Assembly (NCBI RefSeq): GCF_016859285.1
Contig: NC_053410.1
Span: 21,841,558 to 21,905,557, forward strand
Length of the DNA stretch: 64,000 bases
Origin: Xiphias gladius
Lineage: Eukaryota > Chordata > Actinopteri > Istiophoriformes > Xiphiidae
Direction of reading: 5' to 3'
Shown: positions 14,211-25,639 of the stretch, piece after piece
Layout of the letters: the number at the start of each line of letters is the position of its first letter
Numbering within the stretch: the first letter of the stretch is position 1
Program-made: the position numbers and the translations under genes
Notes under the pieces: generated by a model
What the model saw: only the letters and a program-made list of their open reading frames with translations
Database searches by the model: none
Told to the model about the DNA's origin: nothing

Positions 14211-14822
14211 ATAGAACTTAAAAATTCATGACTTTGCCAACTTCTAGTGATAGTATTAAAAAAAACACCATGACAAAAGACATGGACCATCCCCAGTTTA
14301 AATGGGATTGTTTCATTTTTACTTATACCATAAGGCTATGAAAAAGGTTCTTGGTCATCCAGTAATTTGTATTAGCTGCACCATAAAGTTACTTAATTAA
14401 AAGGATATATGATTAGTAACATCTTTCCCATTTACTCGTTTCCAGTGGTTAAAAAGCTGTGAACACATTCCACCTAACATGAATTAAAGACATTACACTA
14501 TTCATGCTGATTAATAAAACATGCTCCCTATTCTACTGGAAAGAGTTTTCTTTCGAATGGAGGGGCAGGCGTGATCAAGGGGGCCCGGGCTCTCATCAGC
14601 ATTGCTGAGCAGCAGGGTGAGAGAGAGAAAGGGGGGGTGGCAAGCGTACTTGGCCGACCCCAGAGGGAACGACCTGGGGACTGGCAGCCTTTGAAGTGGT
14701 AATTTGCCCGGACCCAGGGGAGGGTCAACAAATTGAAATGTCTTTTGACAACGACAGACAGCCACCGTTGTTGTCTGATTGAGCCACCTTCAGGGACAGA
14801 GAGCGAGAGGGAGACAGGATCC

Positions 14823-15195
14823 CCTTTTATACAGCCTGTTCAAGGGCGGGAATGTTACACCTGTATTCCCTCTCGCCGTTCTGTATAAAAGGTAAGAACA
14901 TGGAATAAGGGCGGTATTTTTGTGGGGGCAGTAAGCCGAGAGTGGAGACAGTCACAGAGCCACATCGACATCTGTGTACAAGGGAGACCCGGCATGGCGG
15001 AACAAACACTGATGCAGTTGTGTTGCACATCACGACTCAGATGCCATCAAGCTGGAACGCAAACTATCTAAAATTACACACTGGAGCGGCATTGTGCCGG
15101 CTTTGTTTGGTTCAGTTTAAACAAGCAAAGCCGGCGCAATGGGGGGGGGGGGGTCTTCTTTAACAGCAATACAGATCTCTGTTTAAAAGAGCCTA
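14823..15195 (+). repeat. dispersed repeat, copy 1
   Basis: Opens with the inverted pair CCTTTTATACAG (14823-14834) and CTGTATAAAAGG (14881-14892). It continues with blocks also found at 39,084-39,440, for example GGCTTTGTTTGGTTCA, GGGTCTTCTTTAACAGCAAT and GATCTCTGTTT. A 12-base G run sits near 15,142. Probably a non-autonomous element. Confidence 0.75.
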
Positions 15196-15212
15196 GGGAG
15201 AAGAGAAAGAGA

Positions 15213-15270
15213 CGCAGGGCGTTCACACCTGGCATTAACATGCGTCTTTGGGTGATCCAATCACAGGGGG
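15213..15270 (+). repeat. MITE end related to the nested element
   Basis: GTTCACACCTGGCATTAACA followed by TGCGTCTTTGGGTGATCC matches the complement of the right end of the MITE at 44,695-45,371. A solitary end, next to the copy 1 repeat. Confidence 0.6.
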
Positions 15271-17239
15271 TCAGGTTTTGGCCACATTCTTACATATATC
15301 TATATAGATATATATGCAGTATAGTACCTTGCCTGCAAATCATGGAACCAAACTCCTGCTACTGTTGTTCTCTTTTTCAGTAACTCTGTGTCAGATACAG
15401 TAAAACGCCCAGAGTTACAGAGAATAAGAAGAAAAAAAGAGATGATTGCAGAGAGTGTGGTCTACAGCCTTGAACGACATGAGCACATGAATTACAGTCA
15501 TGAGAAAGCTTGAGGTCAAATACTGCCTGGTTTCCATTACAGCTGGCTCTGAACTACAAATAGATTCCAGAGAGCAGAGAAAGACAATTTGCAAACATAC
15601 AAGCAGTAAAATTAAGCCTGAGACGTTAATTTAAATGTAAAATGAGTTTATGCAATCAAAAAGTTCACACTACACAAATGTGGTGAGGCAATATTGGCTT
15701 CTGTTGGTTTGCCTGTGTTCAGTTTTATGTAGCAGAAGCAGAGCCCGACAATGGGGTTCACAGCAGCTTTTTATCGTGCTCTATAAATCTCTTCCTCCCA
15801 TCTCCATCCTCCTTTCTCTCAGACATACACACACATATAAAGAACAGTTGAATAGAGTCGTAATCGCTCAGAGATGAGGATAACTTTTTAGCCCCTTGAT
15901 GCTTGAACTCACGAGCCTCCATTGGGAGCCAGGTGGCAGCATCGTGGCCTGACTCCCCGGAGGACCAGGCTGAGGTGCTTGTCTCACCACCCCATGGCCT
16001 TATTCTGTCAGCCCCCCTGCCTGATGCAGATTGGCCCCTACATGAGGGGCCTCGGGAGGCCTCCCCGTCTCCATCTGTTTAACTGCATCTCCAGCATCCT
16101 GCACCAAGGCACAACACAACAAGGGAAATGGAGGGAGGGGAAGTTAAAATTCACTAACTGCTGGGAGAAGGAAAGGAAGAGGGAGACACACAAATCCAGA
16201 CTCACGGCCTCCCAGAGGTGTGCAACAAAGCAACGTTTTCAGACTGAAAAGAATGTTATGATAATAGCAATCACTAGCATGGGCTTAGCTATTGAAGGCA
16301 TTCTTTCTATCTAAATGACCTTGGACCAGTGCATTTCATATAGGAGATAAAGACAGTTTTCCATTGTTCTGTAGATTACATTGTAGTGAATGCATTACTT
16401 TGTTTTCCTAATGTTAACAGAAGAAAATCAATATTTCATACTGTAACATTTTACAGCCATGCTAGGGGCTCGTGGTGACTGTAATGTAATGTAATGTAAA
16501 GAAAACCAAACTGCTAGAAAAAAGTTGAGGTACAAAGTTGGATTTAGATTTTTACAGGTAAGTATCCTTTTTCCACTTGCACATAAATAGTTTGCAAATA
16601 AACGCTTTGCTTCCCATAGAGCTTTCTCAGGTTGTTTGCTTCTGTTCTTGAATGAGTCGTGAAAGATATGTTCTTTTGTTACCTTAACATACAGTCGATC
16701 AGTAGATACAGTAGATCTTATAGTCGTTTCAGTATACACCCAAGCTAACTCTGAGCTTCGACCCGCCTTTCCATGGGAACACCCACTGACACCTGCTGAC
16801 CAGTGGCACCAAATGACAAAAAGGAAAACATGACTCATAATATTGTGGAATGAGCAAGGAGAAGGGAAGTCATTTTTAGACAGCTCAGTAATCCCTTGGA
16901 AATATACAGCAGTCAGGACAACGCCTGTCACTTTCATTTATCCAAAGAAAGTATTATAAGCCTGACTGACAAGTTAGCAGAAGTACTGAGACTTGCCAAA
17001 TTAAGAAGCCACAGCAGCTCAGCTCTGCTGCAGGTCTGCCCTGCACTGAGGTTTTATTTTGGCATTGTTACAGTCTTCACTGAATTTTCCCTGTAAAAGG
17101 TCCATTTAACTGTTGAATTTCTCTAGATGGCAAATCTAGCATTTTCTGCTTGAGTGAACGGGTGGTTTTTACACGGTTGGTTGGTCAGCCACGTTTTTTA
17201 GTTTGAAAAAAAAAGAAGCCGTAATTTACTCAGAATTCA

Positions 17240-17470
17240 TAGAAAATTCATCATCTGGTGACCATGAATGTCTGTACAGGAAGATTGGCCCAATCCATCT
17301 TGTAGCTCTGAGATATTTCACTGGATAAGTGCACAGTTTGACCTGCTTGTGAGGCTAATTGAAAACTAAGGGGATCACCAAAGTCAGCAGGAATCATCCT
17401 CTGGGGACCAAAGATAGATGTAGTGAATTTCACGGCAATCCATCCATTAGTTGTTGAGGCATTTCACTAA
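17240..17470 (-). repeat. percomorph-type repeat, 3' part
   Basis: GGGGATCACCAAAGTCAGCA, ATCATCCTCTGGGGACCA and GGCAATCCATCCATTAGTTG followed by TTGAGGCATTTCACT are the downstream part of the family at 57,040. It is preceded by a partial second copy with ATGAATGTCTGTACAG. The strand of the composite is uncertain. Confidence 0.55.
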
Positions 17471-19853
17471 GAAACAAAACGTCAAACTCATGGTAACATT
17501 AGAGGAGAGGCAGGAAAAGCAGGGGATTACCAGAGGCAGTTGTCTTTATCCTTTGGAAACCGTGAGTGTTTGTACAAACTTTCATGGCAGTCCATCCAAT
17601 AATAACCATAACTAGAGACTACTAACTATAACTGGAGAAATTTTACCACAATGGTGGACCAAACTACAGAGTGACTAGAGCTAAGATGCCAGTATTGCTA
17701 ATAATAACATCTTCTCACACTGAATTGCAAAACTAAATGTAGAAAGTCATTTTTTCCTACTCATTCCCTACTGCAAAACTGCACAGCAGCTTCCTTTGAG
17801 TCACACCAAACCTCGTTTGTTGCTAATGCGCATAACATATCCCCAGATTGTCAATTCAAGCCCAGGGACAACTTCAGGTATTTGTTGTGTTGCAGTTCAC
17901 AAAATATCCTACCCCAATCCTGTCAAAGTGTCAAATTCTTAAACCTCATTTTGCCTCTGAAATGTTATGCTGTGTGAACTTGCTCCTGCTCCCTGGCAGA
18001 TATGTTTAGATGAACAAGCAGCTTTTGTTGCCTTTTTTCGGTAGAGCGGGACATTTCTGCTTATTCTGCAAATTTGCCCCGCTCAAATGAAACACTGCAA
18101 AAAGAAAAAAAAAAAAACAAGAGTGGATTTTAAAGTGTACCCAATTAAAAGCAGGCCCACATGAGACATGGACGAAATGAGGCTGTCATTTTGCTGTGGC
18201 GGGAACTGCTGCACTGGAGTACACTTTACAATGGAGTTTTTGTTAGACATTTGTTTTTCAGATACTGTTTGTCTCCACAGAAGACAGAAGTACCTTGGAT
18301 TTACTGTACAAGTACAGGAGGTATTAATAACAGAGGAAGAAGGGTGAACACTCTCCATGACTCCACCTTCATAGCAGAAGTATGAAAGAGCTCATCAGAC
18401 CTTGATCAAATAGTTTTGTGTTTGTCCTACCAAAAGGGCACGGCTCAGATCCTGTCAGCATGGGTATTTGGTTTCACTGCAGTCATTGCTACCAGTCATT
18501 GCATTGTCATATACTGCGAAATTGAGCTAAATGTTATTCTGAGTACATTAGAACAAATATCTACTATTAGACTACATACAAATAGCGTTTGACCTGAGTC
18601 TGCTGCCAGTCAGGGCTTGAAACTGCTGCCACCGAGTGGTGGTGTACAGAACTTGTGTTCATGTGTGACTGCAGGGCAGGGAACACGCTAACTCAATAAC
18701 ATGTTACTGCTGCATAATAATTTAGTCTGCTTACTTCAAATACACCCACTGTCTAGATGTTAAAAAAGGAAACCCTTCTTATTGTAAATACAACTAAGAT
18801 AGGAATGACTGATTCATTCTTTCCTATATTAGCTGAGTTTACTTCTGATTTCATTTTGGTGTCATGCATACAAAATGGGCATACATGACTAATGAATGAA
18901 AGCCAAAGCCAGATCTTGTATGTCCAAAAATATAGAGAACCAATTTTAATCATTTTCACACCTTCATGTCCGCAGAAAAATGCACAAATAACTATCAATA
19001 CATGCACTGTGTAATTATAATAGCTTACTAGAGAAATCAGGATAAATGAAATAGTCTCGCCTTCTTTTCCAGCCATTTGAGACAAAGCTGGCAAAATGAA
19101 ATGCGATGGTTTAATTTTGATGCATCTCTGCAGTATTATAATTACACATCATCTGTATCCCAGAATATTTCAGGGTTATGTTACGCTCTTTCGTGGAAAA
19201 CTGAAATTCTAAATTCATCATAGTTTGTACAATATAAAAGAAAATTGGACTCAATTTTCACTTTGCCCAGTTCAGACAGCCCATACAAACTTTTTTTTTC
19301 CTCTTGAATATTTTTGGCTCTGTAATTCAACTGTGCAATTAAAGATCTTTGGCCCCCGGACAAGTGGGATTTTACCACAGGACTCAGGGCCATACTTACT
19401 ATGCATGTATTTGCTTAAATTTGGTTTTGACAGGATATTTTAACTTTATTTCCCCCCTAAACTTGAATAAAAGCTTGCTGTAATGGGGCTAACATTTCAA
19501 CACAAATGATTCCTGCAGATACAGAGCACATCAGCCTCCTCAAAGATTGAGTAAAGATGTAAATATTGAGCAAAACTCAACACCCTGATATAAAAAATGC
19601 TTGTAAAGATGTTAACACCTTTAAGTGCTCATCCTTAGCCTCTTTAGCCCAGAGATTCTCCTGCTACAGTGTGATGTGAGATGACCTCAACTGGGCCAAC
19701 ATGCTCATCTAAGACAGATCTTCCTTTACTAAACCCTGTGATATATGACTGCTGCTCTTAACTCAGGGGTCCAGAGAAAAGAAGTTTCCTCTTCGGCTTG
19801 TTGCACCGGCCTTGACATGCCATAACACTCCCCCCGCTACGCGATAATGCGGC

Positions 19854-19873
19854 CTGTGTGTGTGTGTGTGTGT
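19854..19873 (+). repeat. (TG)10 microsatellite
   Basis: About ten uninterrupted TG units. Confidence 0.9.
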
Positions 19874-21597
19874 CACTGTCTCACGTCAGCACACCCTGAG
19901 AGTCCTTGTCTAGAGACCTTGAGCGTTAGAAAGCATGGGGGCCCCCTCTTCTGGGAGAGGGAAAGAGAGAGAGAAAAAAAAACAACAAAAAAAAAAAAAA
20001 AAACCTGAACAGATAAGAAACTTTTCCACCAGCAGGAGCGAGCCGTCCTCAACGTTTCCCTTCTTCCATGCTCTGCTCCACGTCTGCGGCATGTGCCAAA
20101 TAATTTTGTTAGATAACTTTTACAGAATATAATAGTAACAAGTTTACTGTTAACTGGGCGTAACAGATAGTGAACTTTGCATAGTCATCTGAGCAATCCG
20201 TATCACTGTAGTGTAGCGAGCTTTTTTTTTTTTTTTCTCCAGAGGCATCTGCCTCCGCAGGTGTTTTGCCGTGGCTTGAAAGCGAGGAGGGAGGATAAGT
20301 GCTGAGTGAGCACAGACAACAGCTACTCTGTCTTTCTCAAACATCTTCAAGGTCCCTGCGGAGGGATAAAGGGCCAACAGGAGGTGCTTTCCCAGGAGAG
20401 ACTCATCTGGTGCTTTACGGGGTAAGTCCTCTTCACGCCTCATGCCTTTTTTAAAACCGATTCCTTTCATTTAAAGAAAAAAAAAAAACAACTTGTTGGA
20501 AACTATGGCATTCAAACGTTTAGTTCGGCATTGTTGTTTTTAAAAGACAGAATATGCATTTTGTTCATTTTGAAATTTTGAACCCGAGCTTTCTGCCTCT
20601 AGATCTCAAGCAATCTCGCCCAGTCAAAAGAATATGTGAGTTATTACTTTTGTTGTACATGCAGTCAAGTAACTGACTGGTTTTTTCGATCCCGGCCCTC
20701 CAGGCTCCCGTGTGCAGTTGACAGGGCGGCCGGGCTCTTTGCACTCGCTGTTCCTTTTTCCTATGCATATACCTCTTTGAGATATAACTTTAAAGAGGCA
20801 TAGGGCATGGGAAAATGGGGCTGCAGGGGTATTCCACCGGGCAGACAGCCATTTCATCACCCTCTCCGCATGACAGCTGACCTCAAAGCACGCACGCACG
20901 CACCCCAGGCTCCAGCCTGCCACTCACTTATAGGGGAAGACTGCAAAGCGTAGACCCTGACACACTGGCCGCAGGGGATGTTTATATCTCTGTGATTCAT
21001 TTTTATGTAATATCGCAACTCAAATTTCATCATATTTATTCATGATGGGATTGTGTAAGTGTGAAGTGAGACAATATTACATTTTTACTACTTTATTGTT
21101 CATTTTAAACATCTGTTTGAGTCTGACTATTTTCTTTGTTCTTGTTTTTGAATAAAGACTTCTTGGCATTAAATACTGGATTATGCATTCTGACTTTCTA
21201 AACTGTGTGGGATCTTTAACTTGAGGAGGCTGAATCATACAATAAAGACATTTCAATCATTTTTACGTTGTTACTTTTACCTCCACATAAAGCACTTAGG
21301 GCAGTGATACACTAGGCAATTTTTTGGGCAACTCTGATGGGCAACAGTGCCCAAGAAACTGCCTCAGTATTGCTGCTTTAACCCCATAAGAACAGGACAT
21401 TTTTGGCAGATTTAACAATGGTCTTCACCTCTTTGTTTGCCGATAAAAGTGTTGTCGTTATACTGCAATTGCCAAAACTGCCCAGTGTGTCACCAACAAA
21501 TAACTTATGGTCTTTTCATTTTGTATTTTTCTCGATCGGCACATACAATAATTTACAGAATTATCTGTTTAACTCCTTATGAAAACATCCAAACAAA

Positions 21598-21905
21598 AGG
21601 CGGTGGTGGAAGAAGTATTCAGATCATTTACTTAGGTAAAAAAAACATCAATAATCCTAAAATACTGCTGTACAAGTAAAAGTCCTGCATTTGAAATTCT
21701 ACTCTATGTATTGTACTCTATGTATTTTATGTAAGTAAAGTGTTATCAGCACAACGTGCTCAAAGTATCAAAAGTAGAAGTACTTGTTCTGCAGGAAACG
21801 AGCCCTTGTGACAGATATATTATTGGATATTACATTATTATATTGTTGATGCATACGTGTATAAATAGCATTTTACTGAGGTAGCCGGTCAAGAAAGAGC
21901 TAGGG
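21598..21905 (+). repeat. fish repeat with GTGGAAGAAGTA end
   Basis: GGTGGAAGAAGTATTCAGAT, then TACAAGTAAAAGTCCTGCAT and CAAAAGTAGAAGTACTTGTT. Further copies or halves lie at 29,186-29,585, 31,127-31,612 and 50,500-50,840. Non-coding; probably non-autonomous DNA transposons. Confidence 0.7.
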
Positions 21906-21950
21906 TAAAATACTCTACATACAGTTGGTTAGTGTAGTCCAGTGGTTCAC

Positions 21951-22176
21951 AAAATAGGGGTCAGGCCCCCTCTAAGGGCCACAAGATAAGTCTGAGGGGT
22001 AAAGGGATGATTAATGGGGTAAAAAGGAGACAAAAAAAAGTTCTGCTGCGCAAATCTGTTTTCTTCTCTTTTTTTTGACTTTGGATTGAAGTGGAACTCA
22101 TAAACATCTAAAACATGTCAAGGAGAACTGGACAATGCTTTTGAGGGTGACAAGCCAAAAAGGTTGAGAACCACTG
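21951..22176. repeat. hAT-like MITE with CAGTGGTTC ends
   Basis: The left end is CAGTGGTTCACAAA and the right end GGTTGAGAACCACTG, giving terminal inverted repeats of about 9-13 bp. A truncated relative begins at about 28,688 (GGTGGTTCTTAAAGTGGGGT), and another related stretch is at about 22,320-22,500. Confidence 0.7.
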
Positions 22177-22739
22177 TATTTTATATGCTGATCATGTTTT
22201 TTTAATATGTAAAGCTGTACCTGCAAAGTAACTAGTAACTATATCTGCATAGGTTTGGTGGATTAGAGGCACAAAGGAACAGAACATGGGAATACTCAAG
22301 TAAAGAACAAGTCCTCCCCACTCTCCCTAACCCTGGGGTCAGACTCACTCCAGAGGGTCACGAAATAAATCTGTGGTCTATGAGACGATTAACGGGACAG
22401 GAAGGAAGGTGAAACAAAGTTCTTTTAGTTGAACAGCAGTTTGGGATTTGTAGCTTTGCTTTTATTGTGAAATGCTGGATGATTTCGCCCTTTTTGGCCT
22501 TAAACAGTTATTTACTTCAAAATGTAGTTAAATGTAAATGCACTTTCCACCACTGACAAAGGGCATCTTAAGTTATTAGACTAAAATATGCGAGTTTTGC
22601 GTTGTTATTATTATTATTATTTTTTTTTTTTTTAACTAAAAACATTGTCGGAATTGACCACACAATTCTTGGGAAATTTCTATCAAACACCACAGGCAAA
22701 TGGAAAGCCATATACTGTAGGTTTTGATTCCATCACTAC

Positions 22740-23720
22740 GATCACGGTCAGGTGACGCTGCAGCTCGGATCCGCGGCGACCTCTGGCTTCCCCCCGACGT
22801 CCATCCTTAGCTCCAAGTCTGTCTGCTGCCATCCAGCTGCGGCTTTGGTCGGGCCGTCGGCACCTCCTCACCTAACCCACTCGCCTGATTCCAGTGGATC
22901 ATTGAGACACTCATTGCCATTCAACTCCCCACCTCTTCTACCTCTCACGGTGGATCCTTTATTGATGCTCATGCTGCCAATAGCGCCAGGATCTATCCTG
23001 ATTAATGCTGCAGACTGAGGCTTTGCACTGTCTGGGGGTTTGTATAAATGGATGTATGGTCTAGTAAGCCTTTACAAGAATAATACTCCTCTCGTTTATA
23101 GTAGTTACTAATGCATGGAATTCTAACAATCTCCTTTGATAATTGTGCCTCCTGGTGGGAGGTGTCAGTATTTATTTTCCTTTTAAATCCCCCCTGTACA
23201 TGCAGGGTGAACAGTCCCCAACATCCTTTGAATCGGGCACGGGGCTGCTAAACACGGAACCGGCCAAAGTAGCCGGGTCTGAATGAACAGCGTGCGTCAG
23301 TGTCTGATGGCCTGCAGTCGACGCCATCGCTCCAGCAGCAGCTACGTCCTCCTCCGAGTCCCCATTTGCAAATCATACGCGGACAAGGCGCGGCCACTTG
23401 ACGACGGAGTGACTCGATCGGCCGCCCATTCAGCCGGTGCCACCTAATGACCCCAGCGTGAGGCAATATACACCTGGGGCAGACACGAGGGCGCCGACCC
23501 TCCGCGTCTTTCAGGCAAGTGCGAACTGTTCAGTCGAGGGGACAATGGGGCCCGATGGACCCCGGTGATCTGGCGGGTCGCCGCCGCTTTGATGTCCCTT
23601 TGAAGATGCAAAGCCGCGACGAGCAGAGGGCGAGCCCCGCTTGGAGCAGTGCCACCGGACGCCACATGGGAAAAAAAAATGCGCCCGCAGCAGCGGCATC
23701 TTTCTGAGAGACAAGCTGGC
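22740..23720. other. GC-rich non-coding stretch 3' of vent
   Basis: GC-rich and CpG-containing relative to its surroundings, especially 23,220-23,700. No open frame matches a known protein and I see no coherent splice model. It could be a regulatory CpG region or an exon of an unrecognised transcript. Confidence 0.45.
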
Positions 23721-24245
23721 CAGGGCCTGTTACTGCTCGAACTGTTCCTCTACTTTTTTTGATTGCATTTCTTTATTTATGTATTCATTTGCGTTGGCTG
23801 TGGGGGGACGGGTCACCCCTTTTGTCTGGGATTCTCCACGGACACTACGAAGTGTTGTCACAGAAAGAAGAGATACAGAGAGTTAAACCACACCATGGTC
23901 ACAGCATTGGGGAAAAGAAGACCGCCGGCCAGATGCCAACACACTCGGTCTCCAGATTTAGTAAAGGCAATGATGGCCGCTCGTCGAGTGGTCACTTCTT
24001 CACGGGTTTTCACTGACATTTCCTCATATCAATTATTGGTGAATGAAACACGTCCCTTCGTGATTTAATATTTTATAGATACCCCTGAATAAAACCGAGT
24101 CCTAGGTGCTATGGTTGTTCAAGTATGCATTTTAGTAGGCTGACAATGTCAGTATAGCAGCTGGAGAAAATGTTGTGAATATTCCAAACAACTCTGACTG
24201 AAAGACAAAAACAGTAGAGAGGCAGTTTATGGTCTTCAACCCTGT

Positions 24246-24251
24246 TTTATT
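24246..24251 (-). terminator. vent: vent polyadenylation signal
   Basis: AATAAA on the minus strand about 195 nt past the vent stop codon. It is the first good hexamer I see and gives a short 3' UTR. Confidence 0.6.
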
Positions 24252-24443
24252 TGTGACACAAAACAGAACATTTGCAGCAAATGCATTTACATTATTTCCA
24301 TAATACATACAAGTTACATCCATATATACTGTAGTGCTTCAGACATATTAAAGGCAATTCTATTCACAACCCCTCTTTTAGAGAGAGCAATGGCAAAATG
24401 TCTAGATTCTAGACAGGCATTCGGTGGGAAGATCCGACCGAGT

Positions 24444-25385
24444 TCAGTAGAAGTGTGGAGGCAGCAGGACGGGGCGCAGAGGAGCGGGGAGCGCCGCCCC
24501 GGGGAGCCGCTGCAGCCGCGGGTAGAAGCCGCCGCCGGCGCGGAGCTGTCCGCCCAGGGCGGGGTGCTGAAACAGCAGAGGCGGCAGCAGAGCCGCCGGG
24601 ACCGACAGGAAGTCGGGGCGCAGATCCTGGACCTCCCGTTTCAACTTCATTCTCCTGTTCTGGAACCAGGTTTTCACCTAGAAAATGCACAAGGAGTCAT
24701 CAGCTCGCGCTCTTTTGTGCACAGTTACGAGCTGCAATGGTTTTTACTGAGTTTAAAAGCACACAGCGGGAACCCCCCGCACTACAGGCCTCTGTGAAGT
24801 GGCTCTACGTGGAATCACAAAACTACTGCACGGTTGGCCACTAAACCAACAACCCCTCGTTTTGCCGTTGCTCCCTCGGGACCTGAGTAAGACCCGCTGT
24901 AGCCACTGCCTCCACACCTACCTGCGTTTCCGAGAGGTTCAGCCTCTCCGCAAACTTCCTCCTCTGTGTAGCCCCCAGGTATTTGTGCTTGCTGAAGGTA
25001 GTCTCCAGTTTGCTGATTTGCTCGGAGGTGAACTTGGTCCTCATCCTCCTCCGCTGGCTGGCCTCCTCCTCGCCCTCCTCGCCCGCGTCGCTCTCGGAGC
25101 CCGAAGTGTAGCCGCAGCTGTCTGGACGGAGAGAGCCGAGCGTTCAGTTCATTTTGTCAGAGTCACTACCCGCACAGAGGCCTGGCGACCTCGGCCCCCC
25201 CCCTCGAGACAAAGTGGATCGGTGAACTTACTGTTTGGCGAGGTCGGGGAGAACTGGCTTCTTGGCTCCCTCATCAATTCCTCCATTTCACTATGGACCT
25301 TTGAATGGAGCGCAGCGTCCTTAGCCTGCCGAGCCGTCTCCTCATAGTAACTTTTGGAAAGCCACTCTACCGTGAAGTTCGCCAT
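24444..25385 (-). CDS. vent: vent, Vent-family homeobox transcriptional repressor (3 exons)
   Basis: Exons run 25385-25232, 25121-24922 and 24677-24444. Introns are GT-AG in phases 1 and 0, giving 195 residues. The start has a good context (cacc before ATGG) about 68 bp downstream of a TATA-like box. The N-terminus reads MANFTVEWLSKS, the family's short conserved head. An acidic Gly/Ser/Glu stretch (about residues 55-73) precedes a homeodomain at about 75-134. Helix 3 reads VKTWFQNRRMK, with Trp48, Gln50, Asn51 and the Thr47 typical of Vent/Vox/Ventx proteins. The tail is rich in Pro, Leu and Ala and ends in PHFY. Family knowledge: nuclear repressors of dorsal organiser genes, induced by BMP in the ventral gastrula. 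It shares intron positions, termini and promoter motifs with the gene 1.9 kb upstream, so the two are tandem duplicates. The choice of vent rather than vox rests on its shorter length and N-terminal wording. Confidence 0.93.
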
Positions 25386-25452
25386 GGTGCAGCCAAGCGG
25401 TGGTCTCAAGGTGTTGGGTCAGTCTCGCTGCCCCTTGGGTGACTCCCGGCCG

Positions 25453-25459
25453 CTATATA
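25453..25459 (-). promoter_or_regulatory. vent: TATA-like box of vent
   Basis: TATATAG on the gene strand, 68 bp upstream of the vent ATG, implying a 5' UTR of roughly 40 nt. The equivalent box of vox lies at nearly the same distance from its ATG. Confidence 0.7.
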
Positions 25460-25477
25460 GGAGGGGCACACTTCGTT

Positions 25478-25493
25478 ATTTGCATATGCAAAG
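25478..25493 (-). promoter_or_regulatory. vent: palindromic octamer site in vent promoter
   Basis: ATTTGCATATGCAAAG on the plus strand holds a perfect octamer (ATGCAAAT on the gene strand) inside a near-palindrome TTTGCATATGCAAA. It sits 19 bp upstream of the TATA box. POU-V factors (Pou5f3 in fish, Oct-25 in frog) bind such sites and are reported regulators of Vent genes. Binding here is inferred. Confidence 0.75.
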
Positions 25494-25530
25494 GCTTCTC
25501 AGCGGAACGATAGAAACTTGATGGCGGTTG

Positions 25531-25544
25531 TAATTGGGGTTAAT
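25531..25544. promoter_or_regulatory. vent: homeobox-like site pair in vent promoter
   Basis: TAATTGGGGTTAAT contains two TAAT cores 10 bp apart around a G-rich centre. A near-identical string occupies the same relative place in the vox promoter. Candidate homeodomain site, possibly for Vent autoregulation; factor unknown. Confidence 0.5.
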
Positions 25545-25594
25545 AGAGGCCGGGTTGTGGGTTTTCTCACGTCCATGGCTGGCTGAGATGCTCC

Positions 25595-25609
25595 GGCGCC
25601 AGTAAGTCT
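25595..25609. promoter_or_regulatory. vent: BMP/Smad response element upstream of vent
   Basis: GGCGCC-AGTAA-GTCT matches the composite BMP response element known from Id genes: a GC-rich Smad1/5 site, 5-bp spacer and Smad4 GTCT box. It is 210 bp upstream of the ATG. A further AGAC box lies at 25633-25636. Vent genes are established BMP targets; binding at this copy is inferred from the motif. Confidence 0.75.
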
Positions 25610-25639
25610 GAGTATCAGTTACCTGGCATCTCAGACTAA

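Larger units (their letters stand above)
1..22700. other. gene-poor interval downstream of vent
   Basis: I found no exon set, RNA gene or known protein domain here. Open frames are short and unrelated to known families. The interval is mostly AT-rich spacer with the repeats listed separately. Stretches at about 5,340-5,560, 9,000-9,140 and 12,600-12,900 lack repeat character and hold several TAAT cores, so they may be conserved regulatory DNA of the vent/vox locus; this is only an impression. Confidence 0.6.

Noticed and set aside
15296-15315. TATATCTATATAGATATATA palindrome
   Set aside because: Simple AT-rich sequence; short palindromes of this kind are expected.
16428-16937. 169-codon minus-strand frame
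   Set aside because: No recognisable domain, mixed composition and no splice context; treated as chance.
22752-23018. Pro/Leu/Ser-rich plus-strand frame of 88 codons
   Set aside because: No homology I recognise and no partner exons; likely chance in GC-rich DNA.
24390-24844. Overlapping plus-strand frames opposite vent exon 3
   Set aside because: Shadows of the GC-rich vent tail; composition is Arg/Ala/Gly-rich and unlike a protein.
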